Assembly (NCBI RefSeq): GCF_003129485.1
Contig: NZ_QFFG01000002.1
Coordinates: 732,395 to 796,394, forward strand
DNA: 64,000 bases
Reading direction: 5' to 3'
DNA from: Polaribacter aquimarinus
GTDB taxonomy: Bacteria; Bacteroidota; Bacteroidia; Flavobacteriales; Flavobacteriaceae
Shown piece by piece: positions 18,226 through 26,269 of this stretch (position 1 is its first letter; each line of letters opens with the position of its first letter). A program made the translations under genes and the position numbers. The notes beneath the pieces were generated by a model. The model was given only the letters and a program-made list of their open reading frames with translations. It was not told the DNA's origin and ran no database searches.

Positions 18226-19035
18226 TTATGAATTTGCTCTAAATTCATCTTCTTCATTTGTTTCTATACCCAAAGCATCATTTATATATTTAAATGTAGA
18301 AAGTAATTCTGGTTTGCCATTTACTATGGCAACATCGTGTTCAAAGTGGGCAGAAGGTTTATTGTCTAAAGTGGTAATTGTCCAACCGTCATTATGTTGT
18401 CTAATTTTATGCGTACCTAAATTAGTCATAGGTTCTATTGCAACGACCATTCCTTCTACAAATTTTTTTCCTCTACCTCTTCTTCCGTAGTTTGGCATTT
18501 CTGGATCTTCGTGCATTTCTTTTCCTAATCCATGACCAACCAATTCTCTTACAACACCATAACCATGTTTTTCTGTGAAATTTTGGATTGCAAAACCAAC
18601 ATCACCAACTCTATTACCAACTTTAAATTCTCTAATACCCACATATAAACTTTCTTTTGTAATGTCTAAAAGTTTTTGGGTTTCTGCTTTAATTTCTCCT
18701 ACGGCAAATGTATAAGCATGGTCACCATAAAAGCCATTCTTTTTAGCCCCACAATCTATAGAAATAATATCTCCTTCTTTTAAAGGTTCTTTATTTGGGA
18801 TACCGTGAACAACTTGAGAGTTTGGACTCATGCAAAGAGTATTAGGGAAGTCATACAAACCTAAAAAACCAGGAATAGCACCTTCTGCTCTAATAAAATC
18901 TTCTGCGAGTTTATCTAAATACAAAGTAGAAACTCCAGGTTTTACTTCTTTTGCAAGCATACCTAAAGTTCTTGAAACTATTAATGCACTTTCGCGCATA
19001 ATTTCTATTTCTTCTCTGGTTTTAATTTTAATCAT
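18226..19035 (-). CDS. map: Methionine aminopeptidase type I
   Basis: 269 residues; removes the initiator methionine from nascent proteins. Metal ligands sit in SIDCGAKKNGFYGDHAYTF (two Asp), ELVGHGLGKEMHEDPEMPN (His), MVVAIEPM (Glu) and AHFEHDVAI (Glu region). Length matches type Ia enzymes without a zinc finger. The ATG at 19035 is used: a TTG at 19056 overlaps the promoter element TAACTTTG (19054-19061). The protein continues into the methyltransferase gene downstream. Confidence 0.96.
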   Translation of the reverse strand: MIKIKTREEIEIMRESALIVSRTLGMLAKEVKPGVSTLYLDKLAEDFIRAEGAIPGFLGLYDFPNTLCMSPNSQVVHGIPNKEPLKEGDIISIDCGAKKNGFYGDHAYTFAVGEIKAETQKLLDITKESLYVGIREFKVGNRVGDVGFAIQNFTEKHGYGVVRELVGHGLGKEMHEDPEMPNYGRRGRGKKFVEGMVVAIEPMTNLGTHKIRQHNDGWTITTLDNKPSAHFEHDVAIVNGKPELLSTFKYINDALGIETNEEDEFRANS

Positions 19036-19053
19036 ATTAAAAAAATTGAACCG

Positions 19054-19061
19054 CAAAGTTA
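19054..19061 (-). promoter_or_regulatory. -7 promoter element of map
   Basis: Minus-strand TAACTTTG fits TAnnTTTG, 18 bases before the ATG at 19035. It fixes the start of map. Confidence 0.6.
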
Positions 19062-19092
19062 CTACATTTAAATTATTAAAGTAAGCGAGTAA

Positions 19093-19494
19093 TTATTTGA
19101 AAAAGGAAAATAATCCTTTTTTCTTTTTAGTAGGAGGCTCGTGATTAAAGATAAGTTTATAAATAGCTGTCCAACCTAAAAAACCACCAATATTTCTATC
19201 ATCAATAAATAAGTCTGCATGAATTTTACGACTGTATTTTTCGTCGTAATTTTCTTCAGGGAAATTTTTATTTACTGCGTAAAATTCTAATCCGTTTTCT
19301 TTGCAAAAATCAACAGCTTCATCTAATTTTTTTCCACTTCTGTAGGTCCAAAGAATTAAACGATGTCCTTGAGATTGTAATTTTTTTAAGGTATCAAAAG
19401 CAAATATCATTTCTTTACCTATTTTTGGATAGGCGTCTTCTACAATAGTGCCATCAAAATCAACAGCAATAATTAAAGGGTTTTTAGGTAACAT
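19093..19494 (-). CDS. HAD-like small phosphatase (BT0820-type)
   Basis: 133 residues. The catalytic HAD motif I is IAVDFDGTIVED near the N-terminus, motif II is LWTYRS, and the acidic end is DLFIDDRNIGGF. The cap domain is very small. Members of this type are phosphatases or hydrolases of unknown substrate. Its start codon overlaps the stop of the thioredoxin-like gene upstream (TAATG), which suggests translational coupling. Confidence 0.85.
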   Translation of the reverse strand: MLPKNPLIIAVDFDGTIVEDAYPKIGKEMIFAFDTLKKLQSQGHRLILWTYRSGKKLDEAVDFCKENGLEFYAVNKNFPEENYDEKYSRKIHADLFIDDRNIGGFLGWTAIYKLIFNHEPPTKKKKGLFSFFK

Positions 19495-20018
19495 TAGTTG
19501 TCGTAAGAGTGTTTGTAAGCTTCTTCAGAAACAATTTTAAGTATATCTTTTTCTAAAGTTTCACGAGCATATTCTACATAACGTCCAATTTCTTTTCCGT
19601 TTTTGTAGAAAATAAAAGTTGGAACTCTTTTAATATTTAATCCTTCTTGTAAATTATCTGGAGTTTTTTTATTCCTATTCACTGTAATTAATTCTAAATC
19701 GTTTAAATTAAAATTAGTCAGTTCTAAGATTTTGTAAAAACGAGGGGTTTCTCGTTTACTATCTCCACACCAGGTTCCCATAAAACCTTTAATTTTAAAA
19801 CCTTTTATCTTTTTTTTAAGTAAAGAAATTGTAGTTGCATCTGGTTTGTATGTGTTATATTTTTCATCAAACCAAGTTTTATAGGGAGCTTGATTAAAAG
19901 ACTCTTTATCTGCAAACCCCACTAAATCTCCTCTTTCATTTTTTTGTGCTGTAATTTTTTTTTGAGTAATACAAGAAATTAATAAAGAAACAAAAACGAA
20001 TAAAAAAAGGTTTTTCAT
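19494..20018 (-). CDS. Thioredoxin-fold lipoprotein with CGDS site
   Basis: 174 residues. A lipobox (LLISC, Cys about 16) anchors it in the envelope. The thioredoxin-fold domain has FMGTWCGDSKRETPRF at about residue 80 and the cis-proline segment IKRVPTFIFYKNGKEIG. The usual CxxC is CGDS, so only one catalytic cysteine remains; this form recurs in related flavobacterial proteins. It may act as a thiol protein without disulfide-exchange chemistry, or as a peroxidase-like or glutathionylation-type factor. It is coupled to the HAD gene. Confidence 0.85.
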   Translation of the reverse strand: MKNLFLFVFVSLLISCITQKKITAQKNERGDLVGFADKESFNQAPYKTWFDEKYNTYKPDATTISLLKKKIKGFKIKGFMGTWCGDSKRETPRFYKILELTNFNLNDLELITVNRNKKTPDNLQEGLNIKRVPTFIFYKNGKEIGRYVEYARETLEKDILKIVSEEAYKHSYDN

Positions 20019-20030
20019 ATTAAAATTAGT

Positions 20031-21548
20031 TTACAGTAATGAGTGTCGTGTCATTTCTTTTGGTTGGTTAACTCCCATTAAATCTAAGATTGTCGGAGCA
20101 ATATCGCCCAAGATACCACTTTTTATTGATTTTATTTCTTTATCAATTAATATGAAAGGAACAGGATTTGTAGTATGAGCTGTATGAGGAGAGCCATCAG
20201 GGTTCATCATAGTTTCACAATTTCCATGGTCTGCAATTAATAAAATAGAGTAATTATTTTTTAATCCAGTTTCTATTACATCTTTTGCACATTCGTCTAC
20301 AGCTTCGCAAGCTTTTATGGCTGCTTTCATATCTCCAGTATGACCAACCATATCTCCGTTTGCAAAGTTTAAACAAACAAAATCTGTGTCACCTTTTTCT
20401 AAATCTTCGCACAATGCATCCCTTAATTCGTAAGCAGACATTTCTGGTTGCAAATCATATGTAGCTACTTTTGGAGAATTTCTTAAAATTCTTTTTTCAC
20501 CTTTAAAAGGTTCTTCTTGACCTCCAGAAAAGAAAAAAGTTACGTGCGGATATTTTTCGGTTTCTGCAATTCGAATTTGCTTTTTACCGGCATTAGCTAA
20601 TACTTCTCCAAGTGTTTTTTTAATATTTTCATTGGTATAAATTACATTAATTCCTTCAAAAGTATCGTCATATAAAGTCATAGTAGTGTAATACAGGTCT
20701 AACTTTTTCATATTGTACTCCGGAAAATCTTTTTGGGATAAAGCATTGGTTAATTCTCGCCCCCTATCTGTTCTGTAGTTAAAGAAAATAACTACATCAC
20801 CTTCTTTAATTTGTGCCTTTGGTAATCCATTTTTATTGGTAACTATAATAGGTTTGTGAAATTCATCAGTAATACCATCTTCATAATTTTTGTTCATTGT
20901 TGCAATAGCATCTGTAGTTTTTGTTCCAATACCATTAACAACACCATCGTAAGCTTCCTTAACACGTTCCCAACGATTATCTCTATCCATTGCGTAATAA
21001 CGACCCGTTACTGATGCTAGTTCACCACCATTTTCATTCATATATTCTTGAACGTTGTTAATAAAATAGGTTCCAGATTTTGGATCACAATCTCTACCAT
21101 CTGTAAATGCATGTAAATACAAATTTTCTAAACTATTTTCTTTAGCAACATCTATAATTCCTTTTAAATGATCAATATGTGCATGAATTCCACCATTAGA
21201 AACCAATCCTAATAAATGAACATCTTTATTGTTTTCTTTAGCATGGTTTAAAGTGTCTAACAATACTTTTTCTTTTCCTAAAGTTTTCTCTTTAACTGCT
21301 TTATTTATTCTTGCTAAATTTTGATATACGATTCTACCAGCACCTAAATTCATATGCCCAACTTCAGAATTACCCATTTGCCCCTCTGGTAAACCAACAT
21401 GTTCTCCGTCAGTTCTTAATTCTGCATTAGGGTAATTATTATATAAACTATCAATATATGATGTTTTTGCATTGTAAATCGCGGATACCTTTGGGTCTTG
21501 TGTAATTCCCCAACCATCCAAAATCATAAGTATAACTTTCTTGTTCAT
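20031..21548 (-). CDS. gpmI: 2,3-bisphosphoglycerate-independent phosphoglycerate mutase
   Basis: 505 residues; interconverts 3- and 2-phosphoglycerate in glycolysis with two Mn ions and a phosphoserine intermediate. The alkaline-phosphatase-like core starts ILMILDGWGI; the catalytic serine is in GNSEVGHMNLGAGR. Substrate residues are in HAHIDHLKG, FTDGRDCDP, and FFNYRTDRGRELT. C-terminal metal ligands appear in NFANGDMVGHTGD, IADHGNCE and HTAHTTNP. Full length. Confidence 0.97.
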   Translation of the reverse strand: MNKKVILMILDGWGITQDPKVSAIYNAKTSYIDSLYNNYPNAELRTDGEHVGLPEGQMGNSEVGHMNLGAGRIVYQNLARINKAVKEKTLGKEKVLLDTLNHAKENNKDVHLLGLVSNGGIHAHIDHLKGIIDVAKENSLENLYLHAFTDGRDCDPKSGTYFINNVQEYMNENGGELASVTGRYYAMDRDNRWERVKEAYDGVVNGIGTKTTDAIATMNKNYEDGITDEFHKPIIVTNKNGLPKAQIKEGDVVIFFNYRTDRGRELTNALSQKDFPEYNMKKLDLYYTTMTLYDDTFEGINVIYTNENIKKTLGEVLANAGKKQIRIAETEKYPHVTFFFSGGQEEPFKGEKRILRNSPKVATYDLQPEMSAYELRDALCEDLEKGDTDFVCLNFANGDMVGHTGDMKAAIKACEAVDECAKDVIETGLKNNYSILLIADHGNCETMMNPDGSPHTAHTTNPVPFILIDKEIKSIKSGILGDIAPTILDLMGVNQPKEMTRHSLL

Positions 21549-21840
21549 TTTCTTAAATTGAACAGTAAAAATAAGAAAGTTTTTTAGCTTATTTTAATTT
21601 TTTTACGAAACCGATACCGTAGATTTTAAGTGTAAAAACGTAATGTTTTTCTAATAAAAACAACATATAATTGTTAATTTTTTAACAATTTTAAAGATGT
21701 TGTTAAATAGTTGTTAGTTAAAGTTTAATACTGAAACATTTTTTGTTTTTGGTAGTCTATAAATTAGAAAGCATCAAATACTTTGTCTTTATTTTGATGC
21801 TCTAACTTTAGAGCAACTATTTGAATTGATTATCTAAAGG
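21549..21840. other. Non-coding stretch with AT-rich hairpin
   Basis: No coding frame with normal features. It holds the upstream region of gpmI (no clear TAnnTTTG seen) and a 9-bp inverted repeat AGCATCAAA / TTTGATGCT around 21769-21802. Nothing else recognised. Confidence 0.4.
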
Positions 21841-21881
21841 AAAAATAGAGATTGTCTTTTTTAAAAAGATGGTCTCTATTT
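21841..21881. terminator. Hairpin terminator after small membrane protein gene
   Basis: AAATAGAGA and TCTCTATTT pair as the outer stem and TCTTTT / AAAAGA as the inner stem, with a short internal bulge. It borders the stop of the gene at 21881 on the minus strand. Confidence 0.7.
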
Positions 21882-22135
21882 TAATTTAATAAGAACAATA
21901 GTACAATAATGCTTACTATAAGAATAAATATTTTTCTTCTAAAATTTCTTTCGTTTTCTTGTAAAATCTTTTCTTTAATCTTTTTTAACTCTAGTGGTGA
22001 TGCTTTTTTTTTAAAATAAAGTTCAGATTTTTTACTTTTTTTAAAGTCTTTGATTTTATCAAAAGTAGAAACACGATTTCTTTTATTACTTTTTAAACTT
22101 GCAATCATATGTGCCACAAAACCTTCTCCTGCCAT
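21881..22135 (-). CDS. Conserved small membrane protein
   Basis: 84 residues. The N-terminal two thirds are highly charged (SLKSNKRNRVSTFDKIKDF, SELYFKKKASPLELKKIKEK), and the C-terminus is one membrane helix (IFILIVSIIVLLFLL). This composition recurs in a flavobacterial family of unknown function. It lies 55 bases downstream of the M48 protease gene on the same strand, so the two are probably cotranscribed. Confidence 0.75.
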   Translation of the reverse strand: MAGEGFVAHMIASLKSNKRNRVSTFDKIKDFKKSKKSELYFKKKASPLELKKIKEKILQENERNFRRKIFILIVSIIVLLFLLN

Positions 22136-22190
22136 AGCTTATAATTTTTATTTAATTATAAGTGCAAAAAAGTCTACAAATGTTACAAAC

Positions 22191-22967
22191 TTACCTTCTG
22201 TATTTTCTAATAGCTAGCTTAATTTTAGCAATTCTATTCTCTGGGTCAGGATGTGTACTCTGAAATTCAGGAATTCTATTTGGGCCAGCTGCAGCTTTTA
22301 AAATTTGCATAACTCCAATTAAACTTTCCGGATTATAACCAGCGTTAATCATTAGTTTTACACCTAACTCATCGCTTTCTAACTCGTCACCTCGTCCATT
22401 TTTTAATAAAGTTTGTTGTCCAATTCCGTTGGCCAACTCTCCTAAATCTGCTCCAACAGAAGCACCCATAGTTAATAATTTCCAGAAATTTGCATCTGTT
22501 ATTCTTTCGTTAGAGTGTTTTCCTAAAACATGTCCTATTTCATGACCTAAAACCCCTGCTAATTGATCTTCATTTTTTAATTTAGAAAATAGCGCATAGG
22601 TGATAAAAATCTGTCCGCCAGGTAATGCAAAAGCATTAATGGTTCTCTCATCTTTTAAAAGGTGAAACTCATACCGATATCCTGATTTTTTTGCAACAGT
22701 ATTATCGACTAGTTTTTTACCAACTCTATCTACAAAATCCTGTAATTGTTGATTAGGATAAAGCCCACCATGCTGTTGTGCCATCATTGGAGCTTGTTTT
22801 AGGCCAATAGCAATTTCTTGTTGAGTTGATAAACTAATTGCTTGTGATTTTCCTGTATAAGGATTAATTTCACTTTGACTACATTTTCTTAGATAAGCAA
22901 AGACAACTATTGCAATACCAATAAATAAGCGAATTTTAAAGCTTCCACTTCTTCTTCCTAATCTCAT
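22191..22967 (-). CDS. M48 family zinc metallopeptidase
   Basis: 258 residues. One N-terminal membrane segment (LFIGIAIVVFAYLRK) anchors the catalytic domain outside the cytoplasm. The zinc motif HEIGHVLGKHS is intact, and the third ligand Glu lies in GRGDELESDELGVKLM. FALPGGQIFITYALFS before the helix is typical of M48C/BepA-like enzymes involved in outer-membrane protein quality control. Substrate here unknown. It is divergent from the aromatic hydroxylase gene. Confidence 0.93.
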   Translation of the reverse strand: MRLGRRSGSFKIRLFIGIAIVVFAYLRKCSQSEINPYTGKSQAISLSTQQEIAIGLKQAPMMAQQHGGLYPNQQLQDFVDRVGKKLVDNTVAKKSGYRYEFHLLKDERTINAFALPGGQIFITYALFSKLKNEDQLAGVLGHEIGHVLGKHSNERITDANFWKLLTMGASVGADLGELANGIGQQTLLKNGRGDELESDELGVKLMINAGYNPESLIGVMQILKAAAGPNRIPEFQSTHPDPENRIAKIKLAIRKYRR

Positions 22968-23053
22968 TAATTATGATTTTTTGTTGATTGCTATAAAGAT
23001 ACAAAAACAGAAGTTTTAACAATATGAAAATGTGAAATCAATATTTAAATGTG

Positions 23054-23061
23054 TAATTTTG
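23054..23061 (+). promoter_or_regulatory. -7 promoter element of aromatic hydroxylase gene
   Basis: TAATTTTG fits TAnnTTTG, 21 bases before the ATG at 23083. Confidence 0.5.
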
Positions 23062-23082
23062 TAAGAATAATTCAATTATTTT

Positions 23083-24828
23083 ATGAAAACTAACTTTGAA
23101 TTAAACGATGTCACAAAAAAGCTGCCAAAACATTTACATAAATTTGTTTTAAAACAGCCTTATGAGGAATATACAGCACAAAATCAGGCAGTCTGGAGAT
23201 ATGTAATGCGCATGAATGTAGATTACTTAAAAAAAGTTGCCCATAAATCGTATATAAAAGGGTTAAGTAAGACTGGGATTTCGATAGAGAATATTCCTCA
23301 TATGGAAGGAATGAACCGAATTTTAAAAGAGATTGGTTGGGCCGCTGTTTCTGTAGATGGTTTTATTCCTCCAAATGCATTCATGGAGTTTCAAGCGTAT
23401 AATGTTTTGGTAATTGCTTCCGATATGAGAACTATAGATCATATCGAATATACACCAGCACCTGATATTATTCACGAAGCTGCAGGTCATGCGCCAATAA
23501 TAGCAAATCCAGAATATGCAGAATATTTAAGAAGATTTGGAGAAATAGGCAGTAAAGCAATTTCATCAGCAAAAGATTATGAAATGTATGAAGCCATTAG
23601 ATTGTTGTCAATTTTAAAAGAAGATCCAAACTCTTCTAAAAAAGAAATTCAAAAAGCTGAAGAAATGGTAACTTATCTGCAAAATAATATGAGCGAATTA
23701 TCTGAAATGGCTCAAATTAGAAATTTGCATTGGTGGACAGTAGAATATGGATTAATAGGGACATTACAAGATCCTAAAATATATGGTGCAGGTTTATTAT
23801 CATCAATAGGAGAGAGTAAGTGGTGTATGCAAGAAGAAGTGAAAAAAGTACCTTATACTATAGAGGCAGCTAATATAAATTTTGATATTACCAAACCACA
23901 ACCTCAGTTATTTGTTACACCAGATTTTGCGCATTTAAGTTTGGTTTTAGAACAATTTGCTAATAAAATGGCATTACGAAAAGGGGGATTAAAAGGAATA
24001 AAAAAGTTAATTAACTCAAAAAACTTGGGGACAATTGAATTAAGTACTGGATTGCAGATTTCAGGTGTTTTTACAAAGGTAATTGCTGATGAAAACGGAA
24101 AACCAATTTATTTTCAAACTATTGGAGAAACCGCTTTGGCAAATAGAGATAAAGAATTAATTGGTCATGGAATCGAAAATCATAAGGATGGTTTTGGAAG
24201 CCCTATTGGAAAACTAAAAGGAATTAATATCCCTATTGAAAATATGAGTCCAAGAGATTTAGAAGCTTATCAAATATATGAAGGCAAACAGATTATATTA
24301 GAATTTGAAGGCGGAATAAAAGTACAAGGTGATGTAATTACAGGAACAAGAGATTTAAGAGGTAGAATACAACTTATTACTTTAATAAATTGTACTGTTA
24401 AACATTTTGACAACATTTTATTTAATCCAGCATGGGGCATATATGATATGGCTATTGGCAAAGAAGTAGTTGCTGCATATTCTGGACCTGCAGATGCAAA
24501 TTCTTTTTATAATGTAGGAAAAGTATCAGAAACAAAAACACATAAAATACGATATACTGCTTCTCAAAAGGAATTGTATAAATTGTATGATAAAGTCAGA
24601 AAAATCAGAGCAAGTAAAGTAGTCTACGAAGAAAAAATAACAAAAATATTTAATCAGTTAAAAACTAAGTTTCCAAAAGATTGGTTATTGCAATTAGAAC
24701 TTTATGAATTATGTTTGCAACATAATTTTTCTATAAAAAAAGATGTTTTAGAAAATTTAGAAAAATTAAAATGTAACAAAAGCTACACAAAACTAATAGA
24801 AAATGGATTAGCTTTGTGCCATAATTAA
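23083..24828 (+). CDS. Aromatic amino acid hydroxylase, extended form
   Basis: 581 residues. The first 300 residues are the pterin-dependent hydroxylase core. Iron ligands are in PDIIHEAAGHAP (two His, about residues 127-132) and MYEAIRLL (Glu, about 170); DGFIPPNAFMEFQA and EYGLIGTLQDPKIYGAGLLSS also match. The remaining 280 residues form an extension seen in Bacteroidota members, with LRDLRG-type strands and no known domain. It most likely makes tyrosine from phenylalanine; tryptophan as substrate cannot be excluded. The rhodanese gene starts 9 bases after the stop. Confidence 0.93.
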   Translation: MKTNFELNDVTKKLPKHLHKFVLKQPYEEYTAQNQAVWRYVMRMNVDYLKKVAHKSYIKGLSKTGISIENIPHMEGMNRILKEIGWAAVSVDGFIPPNAFMEFQAYNVLVIASDMRTIDHIEYTPAPDIIHEAAGHAPIIANPEYAEYLRRFGEIGSKAISSAKDYEMYEAIRLLSILKEDPNSSKKEIQKAEEMVTYLQNNMSELSEMAQIRNLHWWTVEYGLIGTLQDPKIYGAGLLSSIGESKWCMQEEVKKVPYTIEAANINFDITKPQPQLFVTPDFAHLSLVLEQFANKMALRKGGLKGIKKLINSKNLGTIELSTGLQISGVFTKVIADENGKPIYFQTIGETALANRDKELIGHGIENHKDGFGSPIGKLKGINIPIENMSPRDLEAYQIYEGKQIILEFEGGIKVQGDVITGTRDLRGRIQLITLINCTVKHFDNILFNPAWGIYDMAIGKEVVAAYSGPADANSFYNVGKVSETKTHKIRYTASQKELYKLYDKVRKIRASKVVYEEKITKIFNQLKTKFPKDWLLQLELYELCLQHNFSIKKDVLENLEKLKCNKSYTKLIENGLALCHN

Positions 24829-24837
24829 CAACAGATT

Positions 24838-25149
24838 ATGGGGATATTTAACTTGTTTAAGAGAAGAGATATGAGTTTAGAAATTAAAGAATATTTAGAA
24901 AAAGGAGCGGTTATTTTAGATGTTAGAACACAAATAGAATGGGATGAAGGGCATACAAATGGCGCAAAACATATTGTTTTAAATACTATACCATCACAAA
25001 TAGAAAAAATAAAATCTTGGAACAAACCTATTATTGCAGTTTGTAGAAGTGGTGCAAGAAGTGGACAAGCAACACAGTTTTTAACTCAAAATGGAGTTGA
25101 TGTAATTAACGGTGGACCTTGGCAAAATGTAGATGAACTGGTGGCTTAA
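24838..25149 (+). CDS. Rhodanese-like domain protein
   Basis: 103 residues, single rhodanese domain. VILDVRTQIEWDEGHTNGA opens the fold and the active-site loop is VCRSGARSG with the catalytic Cys. The loop length fits single-domain sulfurtransferases such as GlpE or PspE. Cytoplasmic; no signal peptide. It follows the hydroxylase gene closely and its last 4 bases overlap the end of the convergent membrane gene. Confidence 0.93.
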   Translation: MGIFNLFKRRDMSLEIKEYLEKGAVILDVRTQIEWDEGHTNGAKHIVLNTIPSQIEKIKSWNKPIIAVCRSGARSGQATQFLTQNGVDVINGGPWQNVDELVA

Positions 25150-25520
25150 GATTTTCTTAATCTTTTAAATCTTTTGTAAGTTCTATAACGACTTTGTACT
25201 TTTTTAATGATTGCAAAAGTACCACCCAACATAGCACCTACAAAAATGCCCATGGTTAATGGGTCGAAATGATGACCTGTAATAAGATATTTTGTGTAAA
25301 ATACAATTGAACCAATAATTATTGAAATTAAAAATACTTGTAATTTAGATTTTGATAAGTGAGCATAGATACCACAAAAAACTCCAGTAACAATTGATGT
25401 TGCTGTAATTTTTGTTAGAAAAAGGTCTATAATATTAGTTTGATGAAATAGAAATAGAGAGGTAATAAACATACCGATTAAAGTTCCAAACAATATTCCA
25501 ATAAAAATTTTTTGAATCAT
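25146..25520 (-). CDS. Small integral membrane protein, unknown
   Basis: 124 residues with four hydrophobic spans (about 5-25, 35-55, 62-82, 90-108) and a basic tail (VQSRYRTYKRFKRLRKS). Glycine patterns in the helices (GILFGTLIGMF, GIFVGAMLGGTF) suggest a packed bundle. No recognised domain. Its 3' end overlaps the convergent rhodanese gene. Confidence 0.65.
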   Translation of the reverse strand: MIQKIFIGILFGTLIGMFITSLFLFHQTNIIDLFLTKITATSIVTGVFCGIYAHLSKSKLQVFLISIIIGSIVFYTKYLITGHHFDPLTMGIFVGAMLGGTFAIIKKVQSRYRTYKRFKRLRKS

Positions 25521-25568
25521 TTTACAGAAGGGAAATTATACCCTCTAAAATTACAATTTTTATTTTAC

Positions 25569-26222
25569 TTATATCAAATTTCTTTTTTGAGCTTTCATAA
25601 CAGCTTCCATCTTACTGTGCACTTGTAACTTCTTATAGATGTTTTCTATGTGTTTTCGAACAGTTGAGGGAGAAATTATTAGGTTTTCAGAAATAACATT
25701 ATAATTTAAACCTTTACTTAACTGAGTTAAAATTTCTGTTTCTCTTTTAGAAAGTTTTATTTCTTCAGATTCTCTAGGTTTAAGGTTAAGAGCACCTGGG
25801 TTTCTTAAGAGGTTTAGAGTTTTAAGAGCTATACTTGGTGTCATAGGCGCACCTCCTTCTGTGACTTCTAAAATGCTTTTATGTAAGTTCTCGGCATCAA
25901 TTTCTTTTAATAAATAGCCATTAGCTCCTGCTTTTATTGCTTGAAAAACATAGTTGTCATCATCTAAAACAGTTAGCATAATGATTTTAACCTGAGGATA
26001 CTTGTTTTTAATTAATTCTGTAGCTTTAATTCCATCCATTTCTGGCATTTGAATATCCATAAGGATAACATCAATATTATGATTTTCTTCTAGTTTCCCT
26101 ATTAACTCAGCCCCATTGTTAGCATGGAATTTTACAGAAATATCATCAAAAAAAGAGAGTTTTTCCTTGATCGCTTTTACTAAAAAATAATTGTCTTCTG
26201 CTATACAAATTTTTAAATTCAT
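25569..26222 (-). CDS. LuxR/NarL family response regulator
   Basis: 217 residues. The receiver domain (1-120) has the phosphoacceptor Asp in VILMDIQMPEMDG, with acidic residues at IAEDN and the Lys in YLLKEID. The C-terminal helix-turn-helix (150-210) has the LuxR pattern LSKRETEILTQLSKGLN, NLIISPSTVRKHIENIYKKL. It should be phosphorylated by the kinase encoded 47 bases upstream on the same strand. Target genes are unknown. Confidence 0.95.
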   Translation of the reverse strand: MNLKICIAEDNYFLVKAIKEKLSFFDDISVKFHANNGAELIGKLEENHNIDVILMDIQMPEMDGIKATELIKNKYPQVKIIMLTVLDDDNYVFQAIKAGANGYLLKEIDAENLHKSILEVTEGGAPMTPSIALKTLNLLRNPGALNLKPRESEEIKLSKRETEILTQLSKGLNYNVISENLIISPSTVRKHIENIYKKLQVHSKMEAVMKAQKRNLI

Positions 26223-26269
26223 CAGTTTGGTTAGTTTATTTCTAAATTAATACTTTAAAAAGAACTAAA

